Shown here piece after piece: positions 1 to 9,992 of a stretch of DNA of 64,000 nt. The translations under genes and the position numbers were made by a program. Each line of letters opens with the position of its first letter. The first letter of the stretch is position 1. Under the pieces are notes generated by a model that saw only the letters and a list, made by a program, of their open reading frames with translations, was not told the origin of the DNA and did not search any database. Source of the DNA: Galbibacter mesophilus (GTDB lineage: Bacteria; Bacteroidota; Bacteroidia; Flavobacteriales; Flavobacteriaceae); contig NZ_JAMQVC010000001.1 of the NCBI RefSeq assembly GCF_023721415.1, positions 496,001 to 560,000 on the forward strand, read 5' to 3'.

Positions 1-1
1 T

Positions 2-316
2 TTAGAACTCATAAAAGAAACGCTGGAAGCACAAAAAGAAGGTAAGTTAGCATTGGCCGATTCACTTCAGAAAGTTTCCAACAGCAATTTGAAAAGAAGC
101 TATCTGTACACACTAAACTTTATATTTAATCATAGTGATTCTTACACAGCTCCATACATAACCCTTACCGACGCGTACAACACCAATGTAAAATACTTGG
201 ACTCCATTAATAATTCTTTAAGCGATGAGGTTGCTGAGTCTAAATATGGGAAAATGCTTCAAGAATATATTGAAGAGCTAAAATCTAGAGATTTAGCCAC
301 CGATTCTTTACAATAA
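2..316 (+). CDS. C-terminal part of a DUF4369-like protein (5' end outside window)
   Basis: The reading frame is open from the first bases of the window and ends with TAA at 314-316, so the N-terminus lies to the left. The visible 104 residues are helical and charged. They include a segment resembling the end of the DUF4369 domain that precedes thioredoxin/TlpA domains in many Bacteroidota lipoproteins (SYTAPYITL, then YLDSINNSLSDEVAESKYGKML). No thioredoxin domain follows, because the protein stops about 30 residues later. It is convergent with the next gene, 13 bp away. The DUF4369 assignment rests on pattern memory alone and is tentative; that this is a real gene is much safer. Confidence 0.6.
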   Translation, partial: LELIKETLEAQKEGKLALADSLQKVSNSNLKRSYLYTLNFIFNHSDSYTAPYITLTDAYNTNVKYLDSINNSLSDEVAESKYGKMLQEYIEELKSRDLATDSLQ

Positions 317-329
317 AGCGCTTTAAATT

Positions 330-1268
330 TCACTTTTTCCGTTTAACCATAAATACTGAGGGTACCGGTCTCTGTGCATTTCCTTTGTTTGAAGGACAAT
401 TAATCAATGTATCGGCAGCAACCATGGCAGACGACCCTCCGCCGTCTAAATTCAAAGCCCTTACGCAACCCAAATCCACCATAATTTTAGCGAGACCAGG
501 CAGAGAAATACCATTACTAAAACCCGGCTGCCTTCCGTCCACAACGAGTAATATGACCTTATCATCTTTGGTATACCCAATGGCTGTTCGAGGTTCTTTA
601 GCTTCAAGTAAACTTGCATGGATATGTTCTTCTTCAGCATACACTTTTGGCTGAGCGTTTACCGCTAACACAGGGCCAGCGCCAATTGCCGAAGTAACTT
701 TCCAGACTTCAGCCTCAGTTTCTTCAATTTTAATAGGCTCTTTGTTGAGATTTTCGCGCGGTTCCGGATAAGAATACGTAAGACTATCTCCTTTAAAATT
801 ATACGTCCACTTTATGGCAGGCTTCCCTGTATTATCAACACCAAAAGCTCCTCTCGTGGGATATTTACCTCCATGAACAACAAAAGCACCTGGGGTTTGT
901 AATCTGCCATCTTTAATTATTAAACTGACAGATTGCGTGTCCGAAAAATAACCTCCATTTACTGTAACATAATCAAGCGTCTTTTCATCATTCGCAAATT
1001 CTAAAGGTGTTTTGTAAGCATTTCCATGACCAACAAACTCAGTACAAAGCTCTATATTTGAATCTTTACTATCTACTTCGGCATAAACTGCATGTAATGC
1101 CTCACCATCCGATAAGGTAGAAAAGGTTTCAAAAATCTTAATCGAGCTTGGAAGAAAATCCCGAAAGTCTGTTCTGATTTCCCAGTTTAATTCATTTTGT
1201 GATTGGGCGAAAAATACATTCAGTAGAAAACAAAAAACCGTTAGCAAATACCAATTATTTTTATCCAT
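330..1268 (-). CDS. Secreted phosphodiester glycosidase family protein (NAGPA/DUF2233)
   Basis: The 312-residue protein has an N-terminal signal peptide ending near AQSQ (residues 20-25), so it is exported. Its body matches the phosphodiester glycosidase (NAGPA-type, formerly DUF2233) family: VNGGYFS, GAFVV, the AIGAGP segment, RTAIGY, LLVVDGRQPG and the C-terminal LNLDGGGSSAMV motif. Known members cleave phosphodiester-linked sugars, for example removing GlcNAc from a phosphate. The length fits a complete single-domain enzyme. Its stop is 13 bp from the stop of the convergent upstream gene. Family membership is clear from the DGR and NLDGGGSS motifs; the substrate cannot be told from sequence. 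Confidence 0.85.
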   Translation of the reverse strand: MDKNNWYLLTVFCFLLNVFFAQSQNELNWEIRTDFRDFLPSSIKIFETFSTLSDGEALHAVYAEVDSKDSNIELCTEFVGHGNAYKTPLEFANDEKTLDYVTVNGGYFSDTQSVSLIIKDGRLQTPGAFVVHGGKYPTRGAFGVDNTGKPAIKWTYNFKGDSLTYSYPEPRENLNKEPIKIEETEAEVWKVTSAIGAGPVLAVNAQPKVYAEEEHIHASLLEAKEPRTAIGYTKDDKVILLVVDGRQPGFSNGISLPGLAKIMVDLGCVRALNLDGGGSSAMVAADTLINCPSNKGNAQRPVPSVFMVKRKK

Positions 1269-1359
1269 AGAAAAGTAAGCTTGAAAATATAAAACTACGA
1301 TAAAAACTTCGGAAACATCTCCACGGCCTTTGTAGATTGAAAATTGTAAAGTCCAACAA

Positions 1360-1797
1360 TTACCTCAGCCAACCCCGTTTAGCTGCCCTATTTGAGAAAG
1401 CAACCAAAAATGCGGCTATCAAGATAACCAGCGCTGGCATGACGTATGCTATAGGTCCGAATGCATCGGGTGTTTTTAATACAAACAAACTAAAACCCAT
1501 TTGGATTAAAATAGCTAGCAAAGAAATAACAAAAACAGCTTTTGCCCATTTTTTCTTTATAAGCAAACCTATACAACCCAAAACACCAGTAAAAACAGCA
1601 ATTCCATAAACAGCCTTGGACCAACTGGGGTTGTTCTCATAAATTTCACGCTGGGCGTCAGGAAGGCTATTTAATGCATCTTGAGTGATTGTAACATCTG
1701 CAATAAAGGCTCCAACACCGATAAGGTTCCAAATTAAAGCCAACACAGCGATCAGCCAAAACCACCATGGTATTTTAATTGTTTTTGAACTTTCCAT
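1360..1797 (-). CDS. Small four-helix membrane protein, paralogue A
   Basis: The 145-residue protein has about four hydrophobic helices (near residues 12-35, 62-80, 85-107 and 113-136). It starts with a short polar tail followed by PWWFWLIAVLALIWNLIGVGAFI. It is clearly paralogous to the next gene upstream: both share W-FW-IA--ALIWNL-G-G-FI, an internal Y--A---GV-G-I-LL-K--WA and a cationic C-terminus. Such proteins are often called hypothetical or sugar transporter in flavobacteria, but no transport function can be supported here. The pair is probably co-transcribed (38 bp apart) and looks like a tandem duplication. Confidence 0.8.
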   Translation of the reverse strand: MESSKTIKIPWWFWLIAVLALIWNLIGVGAFIADVTITQDALNSLPDAQREIYENNPSWSKAVYGIAVFTGVLGCIGLLIKKKWAKAVFVISLLAILIQMGFSLFVLKTPDAFGPIAYVMPALVILIAAFLVAFSNRAAKRGWLR

Positions 1798-1835
1798 ATG
1801 TTTATTTTAATTGGTTATTCCTGATTTTGCAATCA

Positions 1836-2273
1836 TCAATAAATCCACTTCTTTTTAATACTGAAATGGGAAAAGAAAAGATAAAAGATTGATGTAACAA
1901 CTATAAAAACCGGGATCATAACGGCTTCTGGACTGTATTTATCCAAACTAGTTATTTTAATGAGGTTATAGATCATTTGAATGATAATTGCCACTACTGA
2001 AAGTCCGAATAGCAATCTAGCCCAACGCTGCTTTAAAAGAAGCGCTATGCTTCCAAAAACACCAGATAAAGTAGCCACAGCATAAACAATTTGCACCCAG
2101 ACGGGATAATCACGAAATAATTGCTGCTCGATTGCAGGATATGCCAATAACGACCCTTCTGAAGCACTCATTAAACCTATAAAAGAACCTAGTCCAGTTA
2201 AATTCCATATTAATGCAAAAATAGCGATTGCCCAAAACCAAATAGGAGCTTCACTCGCATTCTCTTCGGTCAT
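1836..2273 (-). CDS. Small four-helix membrane protein, paralogue B
   Basis: This 145-residue inner-membrane protein has the same length and hydrophobic pattern as its downstream neighbour. It starts MTEENASEAPIWFWAIAIFALIWNLTGLGSFIG and carries the shared YAVATLSGVFGSIALLLKQRWA segment. Identical length plus aligned helices point to duplication within the locus. No catalytic or ligand-binding motif is visible. It lies downstream of the atp genes on the same strand, but the terminator hairpin at 2351-2390 separates it from atpC, so it should have its own promoter; no clear TAnnTTTG box was found. Confidence 0.8.
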   Translation of the reverse strand: MTEENASEAPIWFWAIAIFALIWNLTGLGSFIGLMSASEGSLLAYPAIEQQLFRDYPVWVQIVYAVATLSGVFGSIALLLKQRWARLLFGLSVVAIIIQMIYNLIKITSLDKYSPEAVMIPVFIVVTSIFYLFFSHFSIKKKWIY

Positions 2274-2350
2274 AAAACGTTATTTTTAAACAGTTTATAT
2301 CCTCTAAGATACATTTTTTTATTCATAAAGAGAAAAGCTTGAAATATCCC

Positions 2351-2390
2351 AAAACAAAAAGACCCGATAGTTTTTAAAAACTATCGGGTC
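2351..2390 (-). terminator. Intrinsic terminator after atpC
   Basis: A perfect inverted repeat of GACCCGATAG arms (2361-2370 and 2381-2390) with extra pairing of TTTTT/AAAAA at the tip is followed on the minus strand by a T-rich run (2351-2360). It sits 28 bp after the atpC stop and would end the atpD-atpC transcript. Confidence 0.85.
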
Positions 2391-2417
2391 TATATTTTGT
2401 TTGGTAATAATTATGTT

Positions 2418-2696
2418 TTAATCTGCCAAAACAATCACTCTATTATTGTTCATTTCTACAGTTCCACTGGTAATTGGCAGCAAAGTAGCTCCGTTTCCCC
2501 CTTTGGAGAATTTAGCAGCATACACCTTATCAATTTTAATATCCCCGTAGATTTTCACATTCCCTTTACCCAAAAGCGAAACTATGGGTGCGTGATTGTC
2601 TAACATTTGAAACTCACCATCCACTCCAGGCACTGCTACCGAAGTAACTTCTCCTTTAAACAAAGTGGCTTCTGGTGTTATTATTTCTAATATCAT
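2418..2696 (-). CDS. atpC: ATP synthase F1 epsilon subunit
   Basis: The 92-residue protein matches the N-terminal beta-sandwich domain of F1 epsilon: MILEIITPEATLFKGEV, VPGVDGEFQMLDNHAPIVSLL, then a short tail. Like most Bacteroidota epsilon subunits it lacks the long C-terminal helical hairpin of the E. coli protein (about 138 residues). It belongs to the peripheral rotor stalk of the F1Fo ATP synthase and couples gamma rotation to catalysis. It would normally follow atpD directly, but here a GIY-YIG gene flanked by palindromes sits between the two (2714-3084). Confidence 0.95.
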   Translation of the reverse strand: MILEIITPEATLFKGEVTSVAVPGVDGEFQMLDNHAPIVSLLGKGNVKIYGDIKIDKVYAAKFSKGGNGATLLPITSGTVEMNNNRVIVLAD

Positions 2697-2713
2697 AACT
2701 TGTTATGTATATT

Positions 2714-2734
2714 ATCCTGAACTTGTTTCAGGAT
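2714..2734. repeat. Palindromic interspersed repeat, left of GIY-YIG gene
   Basis: ATCCTGAA and TTCAGGAT form an 8-bp hairpin around a 5-nt loop. Read on the minus strand, the core is CTGAAACAAGTTCAG. The same core occurs in the opposite orientation at 3064-3084, so the two copies flank the GIY-YIG gene as an inverted pair. Confidence 0.75.
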
Positions 2735-2766
2735 CTTTTATTTTTATTCAAAGTCCCACTATAACC

Positions 2767-3042
2767 TTACAATTCAATCGATTTGAAATCTGGATTCTTC
2801 TCACGAATTAAATTCCACTTCCAATCTTTATGCCAATTTTTAAGTTGTTTTTCTCGCCTTCTAGCAACATTACTTTCAGAAAAAACTTCAAAATAAACAA
2901 GGTCTGTAACATTATATTTTTTCGTAAAAAAAGCCCCTTTGCCATTTCTGTGCAATTCAACCCTTTTTTTGATATCCTTTGTATAACCTACGTACAATAC
3001 TGTTCTGTTTAAATTAGATAAAATATAAACAAAATATCGCAC
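2767..3042 (-). CDS. GIY-YIG nuclease domain protein (UPF0213-like)
   Basis: This is a small single-domain GIY-YIG protein: YFVYILSNLNRTVLYVGYTKDIKKRVELHRNGKGAFFTKKY, followed by the conserved YFE---E---A--REKQLKNW segment. It has the YIL and YVGYT strands, the catalytic-type Arg in KKRVE and the Glu in RREKQ. The chosen start is GTG at 3042, giving a 91-residue protein that begins at VRYFVYIL. An upstream ATG at 3084 would add 14 residues (MLNLFQHPF...) translated from the palindromic repeat, which is unlikely to be real protein. The gene interrupts the atpD-atpC pair and is flanked by inverted palindromes, so it looks like an inserted cassette. Cellular role unknown. Confidence 0.82.
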   Translation of the reverse strand: MRYFVYILSNLNRTVLYVGYTKDIKKRVELHRNGKGAFFTKKYNVTDLVYFEVFSESNVARRREKQLKNWHKDWKWNLIREKNPDFKSIEL

Positions 3043-3063
3043 AAGCAAAAAACTTACAAAAGG

Positions 3064-3084
3064 ATGCTGAAACAAGTTCAGCAT
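3064..3084. repeat. Palindromic interspersed repeat, right of GIY-YIG gene
   Basis: ATGCTGAA and TTCAGCAT pair around the loop ACAAG, giving the core CTGAAACAAGTTCAG. It lies in the 51 bp between the atpD stop and the GIY-YIG start and mirrors the copy at 2714-2734. Confidence 0.75.
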
Positions 3085-3093
3085 TAGCTAAGG

Positions 3094-4605
<1,512 letters not shown>

Positions 4606-4674
4606 TTAAGTGTTTAATGTTAAGCTTATTATTTGCTGAAAAAAGTTCTTCGAATAGATGCTTTTTTCGCGCTG

Positions 4675-4682
4675 CAAAGATA
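4675..4682 (-). promoter_or_regulatory. Promoter -7 box for atpD
   Basis: On the minus strand this reads TATCTTTG, an exact match to the Bacteroidota -7 consensus TAnnTTTG, 73 bp upstream of the atpD start. No convincing TTTG -33 box was found at the usual spacing. Confidence 0.5.
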
Positions 4683-4863
4683 TATTTTTAATTGAAAAAA
4701 TTAATCAATTTATACTTTTTTTTTCAACCTCTTATCCTACTGTTACTTTGCAAGTTACAACTAGCACCATATTTCTAATTTACCGATGGATTTATAACAA
4801 CATTGCAATTTTCGTTTCCTCACTTTATTCAATCAACGCAAAACAGAAAAAAGCTTCAGAATC

Positions 4864-5838
4864 TTACAAAACCATTAAATTACACCCCCTGATATCCGAA
4901 TGATCAAACCTTCCAATTACTTCAAAAACATTTCCTTTTACACGGCCTAAATCTTGGGTAGCGATAAATGAACATGAATTTACATTGGCCAAGTCAATTA
5001 CATTGAGACCACCTGTTTTTCCTTCGGATTGAAGAGTGAGTGCATCTTCAGGGTCTCTAATTAGTATTTTCATCCATGGCGGACATTCAAAAACGCCATC
5101 TCCTTTTGAATAGGCCTGCGACAAAAGTTCTGTCATTCCGTATTCCGAATGAATCTTATCCACTCCAAATCCTTTTGAAAGTACTTGATGCAGTTCAGCA
5201 CGAATCATTTCCTTACGGCGGCCTTTCATTCCGCCGGTTTCCATAATCGTGGTATTCCTTAAATCAAAATTGTAACGTTCTACCAAGTCCAATAATGCAA
5301 AGGAAACACCGATGAGCAGCACTTTTTTCCCATCAGCATCCAAGAATTTTAAACGTTGCGCAAGTTCATCTAGATTATGAAGATAAAATCCGCTTTTTTC
5401 AGCACCTGAATTTTCTATCAAATCGTTTACCATATAAATTAAAGAGGAACCTTTGCGCTCTAAATAAGCCGGCAACAATGCCAAAACCACGTAATCATTC
5501 ACATTTCCATAGAACAGGGAAAAAGCTTTCCTAAAACTATCTTCGTAAACTTTCAAGTCGGTCACAAAGTGCTTACTGGTTGCACTTCCTGTTGTACCGC
5601 TGCTTGTAAAAATAATCTCTTCTTGTTTCCGGGCTCTTAATACGGTATGCGATTTAAAAAATTCAATAGGCAAAAACGGAATGGTTTCAATGGAGTTCAC
5701 TTCGGAAGGATTCCTACCCAATAAGTCACAAAACTGCTTATAAACGGGATTGTTTTTATACTGAAATTCAAAAACCGAAAGTGTCACTTCTTTGAAGTCG
5801 GCTTCTGATTTTATATTGAAAATTTGACTTGTATCCAT
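4864..5838 (-). CDS. LuxE-like acyl-protein synthetase / acyltransferase
   Basis: The 324-residue protein resembles the LuxE family of acyl-protein synthetases: an N-terminal PIEFFKSHTVL segment, the nucleotide-binding loop FTSSGTTGSATSKH near residue 80, and a C-terminal DKIHSEYGMTELLSQAY motif typical of adenylate-forming enzymes. LuxE activates fatty acids with ATP in bioluminescence. The homologues in non-luminous Bacteroidota have no settled role and are usually stand-alone, as here. The gene appears monocistronic, with a -7 box immediately upstream. That it is an adenylating enzyme of this family is well supported; the substrate is unknown. Confidence 0.8.
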   Translation of the reverse strand: MDTSQIFNIKSEADFKEVTLSVFEFQYKNNPVYKQFCDLLGRNPSEVNSIETIPFLPIEFFKSHTVLRARKQEEIIFTSSGTTGSATSKHFVTDLKVYEDSFRKAFSLFYGNVNDYVVLALLPAYLERKGSSLIYMVNDLIENSGAEKSGFYLHNLDELAQRLKFLDADGKKVLLIGVSFALLDLVERYNFDLRNTTIMETGGMKGRRKEMIRAELHQVLSKGFGVDKIHSEYGMTELLSQAYSKGDGVFECPPWMKILIRDPEDALTLQSEGKTGGLNVIDLANVNSCSFIATQDLGRVKGNVFEVIGRFDHSDIRGCNLMVL

Positions 5839-5854
5839 ACCAATTTGTGAGGCA

Positions 5855-5862
5855 CAAAGATA
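5855..5862 (-). promoter_or_regulatory. Promoter -7 box for the LuxE-like gene
   Basis: The minus strand reads TATCTTTG, matching TAnnTTTG. It lies 17 bp before the ATG, which implies a very short leader. Confidence 0.5.
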
Positions 5863-5910
5863 AGTAGAGTTTAAACCGAATAAAATTTTATCATCAATAC
5901 AAATTACAAA

Positions 5911-5937
5911 AAACCCTGACGCTTTTGGTCAGGGTTT
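5911..5937 (-). terminator. Intrinsic terminator (serS side)
   Basis: AAACCCTGAC (5911-5920) pairs with GTCAGGGTTT (5928-5937) around a 7-nt loop. On the minus strand the hairpin runs into TTT, so it probably ends transcription coming from serS about 300 bp upstream, before the LuxE-like gene. Confidence 0.7.
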
Positions 5938-6029
5938 CCTCTTTATATGCTTTTATTTCCTAAGAAACATCATTTACTCGAATTCAGAGTTACGTAGATA
6001 GCAATTAGCTTTTTCGATCTGTAGAACAT

Positions 6030-6165
6030 TCTTTCATTTCTTTTGCTCGCCCAAAAGAAACGAAACAAAGAAAAAGGCGCCTTATCCAAGGAATTTTTTC
6101 GGCTATAAAGCCGAAAAACCGTAATCAAAACTCCGCGTCGCTTAGTACCTTCGCTCCTGTTTTCG
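6030..6165. repeat. Cluster of hairpins, probable interspersed mosaic repeat
   Basis: Within the 405-bp gap 5839-6243 are three hairpins in a row: TTTCTTTTG/CAAAAGAAA at 6037-6060, a 10-bp TTTTTCGGCT/AGCCGAAAAA at 6095-6118, and GCTCC/GGAGC near 6149-6165. No reading frame is credible here. The segment with CCCAAAAGAAACGAAAC resembles interspersed repeats I recall from other Bacteroidota genomes; that recollection was not checked. Confidence 0.5.
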
Positions 6166-6243
6166 GAGCTTTTGACTACTATTCTGAGGATAAGGGGTTT
6201 TCATAATCGCTTTACACCAACGCAATCCTCAACTATAGTTTTA

Positions 6244-7512
6244 TTATTTGATCATATCAAAACCAGTGTACGGCACCAAGACTTCCGGAATTTTGATTCC
6301 ATCTGGTGTTTGGTAATTTTCAAGAATTCCGGCCAATACTCTTGGCAGTGCCAAAGCACTTCCATTTAGAGTGTGCGCCAAAACGCTTTTGCCGTTTTCA
6401 TCTTTAAAGCGTAATTTCAATCGGTTGGTCTGATACGCTTCAAAATTAGAAACAGAACTGATTTCCAGCCATCTTTCCTGAGCTGTTGAATACACTTCAA
6501 AATCGTAGGTAAGGGAAGATGTAAATCCTATATCCCCCCCACAAAGTCTAAGCACTCGGTATGGAAGTTTGAGTTCCCTTAAAATTTCCTTCACGTGCTC
6601 TACCATTTCATCCAAAGCTTTATAGGAATTTTCAGGATGCTCTACACGTACAATCTCTACTTTATCAAACTGATGCAATCTATTTAGTCCGCGCACATGC
6701 GCTCCGTAACTTCCTGCCTCTCTTCTGAAACAAGGCGTATACCCCGTAATTTTAATAGGCAAATCGCTTTCAGAAACAATTTCACCCCTAAACATATTGG
6801 TTAATGGAACCTCGGCAGTTGGGATAAGATACAAATCATCTGCTTGTACATGATACATTTGCCCTTCTTTGTCCGGTAATTGACCCGTTCCAAAACCAGA
6901 AGCTTCGTTCACCAAATGCGGCACTTGATGTTCCACATAACCAGCTTCGGTATTTTTATCTAAAAAGTATGCGATTAAAGCCCGTTGCAACCGTGCACCT
7001 TTTCCTTTGTAAACTGGAAAACCTGCACCGGTAACTTTCGCTCCCAAATCGAAATCAATAATATCGTATTTTTTAGCCAATTCCCAATGCGGTAGCGCAG
7101 CCCCATCTAAAACAGGAACTTCACCTTCTTTAAAAACTTCTTCGTTATCATCTTCAGAATTACCAGCTGGAACTGAATTATGCGGAATATTCGGAATTGT
7201 ATACAGCAAATTTGTTAGAGCATCTGCTTTGCTATTTAACTCTTCCGTTAAGGTTTTTGAAGTTTCTTTGAGCTCCCCAGTTTTCGCTTTTAACTCGTTC
7301 GCTTTTTCTATATCTCCGCTTTTAAAATACCCCCCTATCTCCTTGGAAAGCTTATTAGATTCCGCCAAGGTGTTATCCAATTTTGTTTGCAATGCGCGGC
7401 GCTCTTCATCTAAAGAAAGTACAGCATCGATAACGGAAGCATCTACATTCCTCACCTTTAAGCGTTCCACCACTTCCTCCTTGTTGTCTCTAATAAACGG
7501 TACTTGAAGCAT
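6244..7512 (-). CDS. serS: Serine--tRNA ligase
   Basis: The 422-residue protein is a complete cytoplasmic class II seryl-tRNA synthetase. The N-terminal half (about residues 28-105) is the long antiparallel coiled-coil arm that grips the long variable arm of tRNA-Ser. The catalytic domain holds motif 2 (CFRREAGSYG...RLHQFDKVE) and motif 3 (NGSALALPRVLAGILENYQ). It charges tRNA-Ser, and with SelA also tRNA-Sec in organisms that have it. A -7 box lies 81-88 bp upstream of the start. Confidence 0.98.
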   Translation of the reverse strand: MLQVPFIRDNKEEVVERLKVRNVDASVIDAVLSLDEERRALQTKLDNTLAESNKLSKEIGGYFKSGDIEKANELKAKTGELKETSKTLTEELNSKADALTNLLYTIPNIPHNSVPAGNSEDDNEEVFKEGEVPVLDGAALPHWELAKKYDIIDFDLGAKVTGAGFPVYKGKGARLQRALIAYFLDKNTEAGYVEHQVPHLVNEASGFGTGQLPDKEGQMYHVQADDLYLIPTAEVPLTNMFRGEIVSESDLPIKITGYTPCFRREAGSYGAHVRGLNRLHQFDKVEIVRVEHPENSYKALDEMVEHVKEILRELKLPYRVLRLCGGDIGFTSSLTYDFEVYSTAQERWLEISSVSNFEAYQTNRLKLRFKDENGKSVLAHTLNGSALALPRVLAGILENYQTPDGIKIPEVLVPYTGFDMIK

Positions 7513-7592
7513 GATTTTTAAATAATTTATTTTATACTGAATCTATTTCCTTTTACACAAAAATTGTTTTCTACCATCTTTGTGTAAAGGCA

Positions 7593-7600
7593 CAAATTTA
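7593..7600 (-). promoter_or_regulatory. Promoter -7 box for serS
   Basis: The minus strand reads TAAATTTG, matching TAnnTTTG, about 80 bp upstream of the serS start. No -33 box is obvious. Confidence 0.5.
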
Positions 7601-7683
7601 AACCTTTGCAAATGATTAGGAAATGTATTTTAAAGGTTTTTTGAAGACGCAGTGAGGTTTTGTAAAAAAGAAAATTAAATTGG

Positions 7684-9024
7684 CTATTCCTCCCAGTCCT
7701 TTGATTCTTTCAACTCAGACAGATATATCCATTCTTCATGCGAAAAATAATGCCACGGCTCGCTTGCCAAATCCACATCGGGCTTTACAAACGGTTTAAG
7801 TTTTCCACCATTTACACTTACTTTGCTGGAAACGGCATACACATGAACATCCTCCCCTTTCGCTTGATATTCTTTTTTTAAGCGTTGGGCAAACTGCCAA
7901 ATAACATCAGGTTTGGAGGTTATTATTCGTTGTTGCTTAGGCGATAAATACTCTTTCAGATTAACATATTTCTCATTCCCCGTTTTTTTATTTACCACTT
8001 TAAAAGTTATATAACCACTTTTACTACGCAACATCATTCGCCAACTTAACCGATGTCCTTCTTCTGTCCAAAGCACATCATCTTTTATAAACCAATGGCG
8101 CACGGGAAGCGCAATTTGTATTGCAAACCAAATACCCGCAAAAACAAGGAGTGCATTTTTATAGGGAGGTATTTCCAGTTCGTTTTTGGTATAAATCGGT
8201 TTCTTTTTCAGAAAAATATTCCGGATGGTTTCCGCTTCAAAGAAAAACAGTGAAAATCCCAGCGACAAGTATGGGAAAATTCCTATTTGAAAAACAATGG
8301 AATTGAAAAGATGAAAAAATATAGAAGCAAAAAAGGCCCATTTTCTGGTTTTCTTTATAAGCAATAAAGGGACGATAAGAAAGTCGAACAAAATTCCAAT
8401 ATAGGCTATGAAATAATGTACCCATCGCTCCTGCAATAAATCACCAATAATATAATAATGTGCCCGAGGTTTCATTAATAACTCCACTACCGAAATATCG
8501 AACCAATCGCCATACAATTTGGCAACTGCAGCGTACGTATACACTATCCAAACCTGAAGAATGATAATCCATTTACACCAACGGGGCATGGAAATTCTTT
8601 GAAACGAAGGATTGTTACGGGCATCTAAGGAAAAATATCTGCTGGCAGGCACCATTATCATTAACAAACAAAGGAGCAACAATAAATAATAATGATTGTT
8701 GTAAGAATTTTTCTGCATGAAATACACCCCTGCCCACATCAACGTAAAGGCACTCATGCTGTAACGATATTTATAGCCCAGCATCACCAAAAACCCAAAA
8801 ACGCCCATTAGGGCGAAGTAGAAATACATGCCATTACCCGGCAATGGCTGCAAAAAATCGAGTCCGATAAAATTAAATGTGAAATTTGGCTCAATCAGGG
8901 TTCTTTTAACCCAACCCGTAAAAATGGCTCCAACGGATTCTAAAAAAATAAGCAAACCGAATACGACCCTAAAAACAACTAGGGAAACATTATCGATACG
9001 CGTGAAGAGAAATTTATTTAGCAT
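7684..9024 (-). CDS. HTTM domain membrane protein (gamma-carboxylase-like)
   Basis: The 446-residue polytopic protein matches the HTTM (horizontally transferred transmembrane) family, related to vitamin K-dependent gamma-glutamyl carboxylase. An N-terminal VSLVVFRVVFGLLIFLE segment is followed by several hydrophobic helices, with YAAVAKLYGDWF near residue 165 recalling the catalytic-Lys region of the carboxylase. A soluble C-terminal domain (from about residue 300) includes RHWFIKDDVLWTEEGHRLSWRMMLRSKSG. It overlaps the start of the ribF frame by 11 bp, so the two are translationally coupled. The true bacterial substrate is unknown. Confidence 0.85.
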   Translation of the reverse strand: MLNKFLFTRIDNVSLVVFRVVFGLLIFLESVGAIFTGWVKRTLIEPNFTFNFIGLDFLQPLPGNGMYFYFALMGVFGFLVMLGYKYRYSMSAFTLMWAGVYFMQKNSYNNHYYLLLLLCLLMIMVPASRYFSLDARNNPSFQRISMPRWCKWIIILQVWIVYTYAAVAKLYGDWFDISVVELLMKPRAHYYIIGDLLQERWVHYFIAYIGILFDFLIVPLLLIKKTRKWAFFASIFFHLFNSIVFQIGIFPYLSLGFSLFFFEAETIRNIFLKKKPIYTKNELEIPPYKNALLVFAGIWFAIQIALPVRHWFIKDDVLWTEEGHRLSWRMMLRSKSGYITFKVVNKKTGNEKYVNLKEYLSPKQQRIITSKPDVIWQFAQRLKKEYQAKGEDVHVYAVSSKVSVNGGKLKPFVKPDVDLASEPWHYFSHEEWIYLSELKESKDWEE

Positions 9025-9952
9025 AGTATTTTTCTACGAAAGCCAAACTCGCCTCTTTATCTTTTAAGAGTTGCTTTTTTAATTCATCAATAGAATCAAA
9101 CTTTTGTTCGTTTCTAAGACGCTGTAAAAGGTCTACCCGAACTTCTTTATCGTACAAATCTTCATTGAAATCAAAAAAGTGAACCTCAATAGTTTTCTTT
9201 TCACCATTAACGGTTGGATTGTACCCAATGTTCATCATCCCAAAAACTTCAATCCCATTAAGATTGCTTTTAACAATATAAACTCCTTTTTTAGGAATAA
9301 GTTTATATTTTTCTTTAATGTGAATATTGGCGGTTGGAAAATCTATCTGCTTGCCCAACCCTTTTCCTTTGGTAATCGTACCCGTTAACATATACGGATA
9401 ACCTAAAAAAGTATTTGCCGTAGACACATCTCCTTCTTCCAACGCTTTCCTGATTTTGGTTGAACTCACCGAAACCTCATCCACTTCTTCCACGGAAATT
9501 TGCTCTACCTCAAAATCGTATTTTTCACCAAACTTAATAAGGTCGTCTATAGTTGCCGTTCTATTTCTGCCAAAACGATGGTCGTAACCAATAATTACTT
9601 TTTTGGCGCTAATGCTATCCACGAGCACGTCTTTTACATATTCTTCCGCCGTAAGCCTTGAAAATTCTTTCGTAAAAGGATGGATAATCAAGACATCAAG
9701 TCCCGTTTCTTTTAAAATGGAAATCTTCTCCTCCAAGGTATTCAACAACTTCAAATCCGACGCCTGCTGCAACACCATTCGAGGGTGCGGAAAGAAAGTT
9801 AAAATAGTCGATTTTAAGTCGTTGGCCTTTGCATTCGCCACCAGTTTATCTATAATTTTTCGATGCCCTACATGCACCCCATCATACGTACCTACTGTTA
9901 CTACGGAATAGTAACTATTATCTTTATCAAAAAGATTTCGCTTTATAATCAC
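9014..9952 (-). CDS. ribF: Bifunctional riboflavin kinase / FAD synthetase
   Basis: The 312-residue cytosolic enzyme makes FMN and then FAD. The N-terminal adenylyltransferase domain shows GTYDGVHVGHRKII (HxGH-type nucleotide-binding motif) and SSTKIRKALEEGDV. The C-terminal flavokinase domain shows GKGLGKQIDFPTANI and GVYIV...MMNIGYNPTV, with EVHFFDFNEDLYDKEV. Length and domain order are standard. It is the first gene of an operon with the HTTM protein and has a -7 box upstream. Confidence 0.97.
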   Translation of the reverse strand: MIIKRNLFDKDNSYYSVVTVGTYDGVHVGHRKIIDKLVANAKANDLKSTILTFFPHPRMVLQQASDLKLLNTLEEKISILKETGLDVLIIHPFTKEFSRLTAEEYVKDVLVDSISAKKVIIGYDHRFGRNRTATIDDLIKFGEKYDFEVEQISVEEVDEVSVSSTKIRKALEEGDVSTANTFLGYPYMLTGTITKGKGLGKQIDFPTANIHIKEKYKLIPKKGVYIVKSNLNGIEVFGMMNIGYNPTVNGEKKTIEVHFFDFNEDLYDKEVRVDLLQRLRNEQKFDSIDELKKQLLKDKEASLAFVEKYYAK

Positions 9953-9992
9953 TTAAAAGCATTTAAATTAAACATCATCCACCACAAAATAA

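Noticed and set aside
3043-3084. N-terminal extension MLNLFQHPF of the GIY-YIG protein
   Set aside because: It is translated from the palindromic repeat and lies before the conserved start of the domain; GTG at 3042 is preferred.
4658-4903. Frame of 81 residues upstream of atpD on the plus strand
   Set aside because: It overlaps the atpD promoter and the end of the LuxE-like gene and shows no domain.
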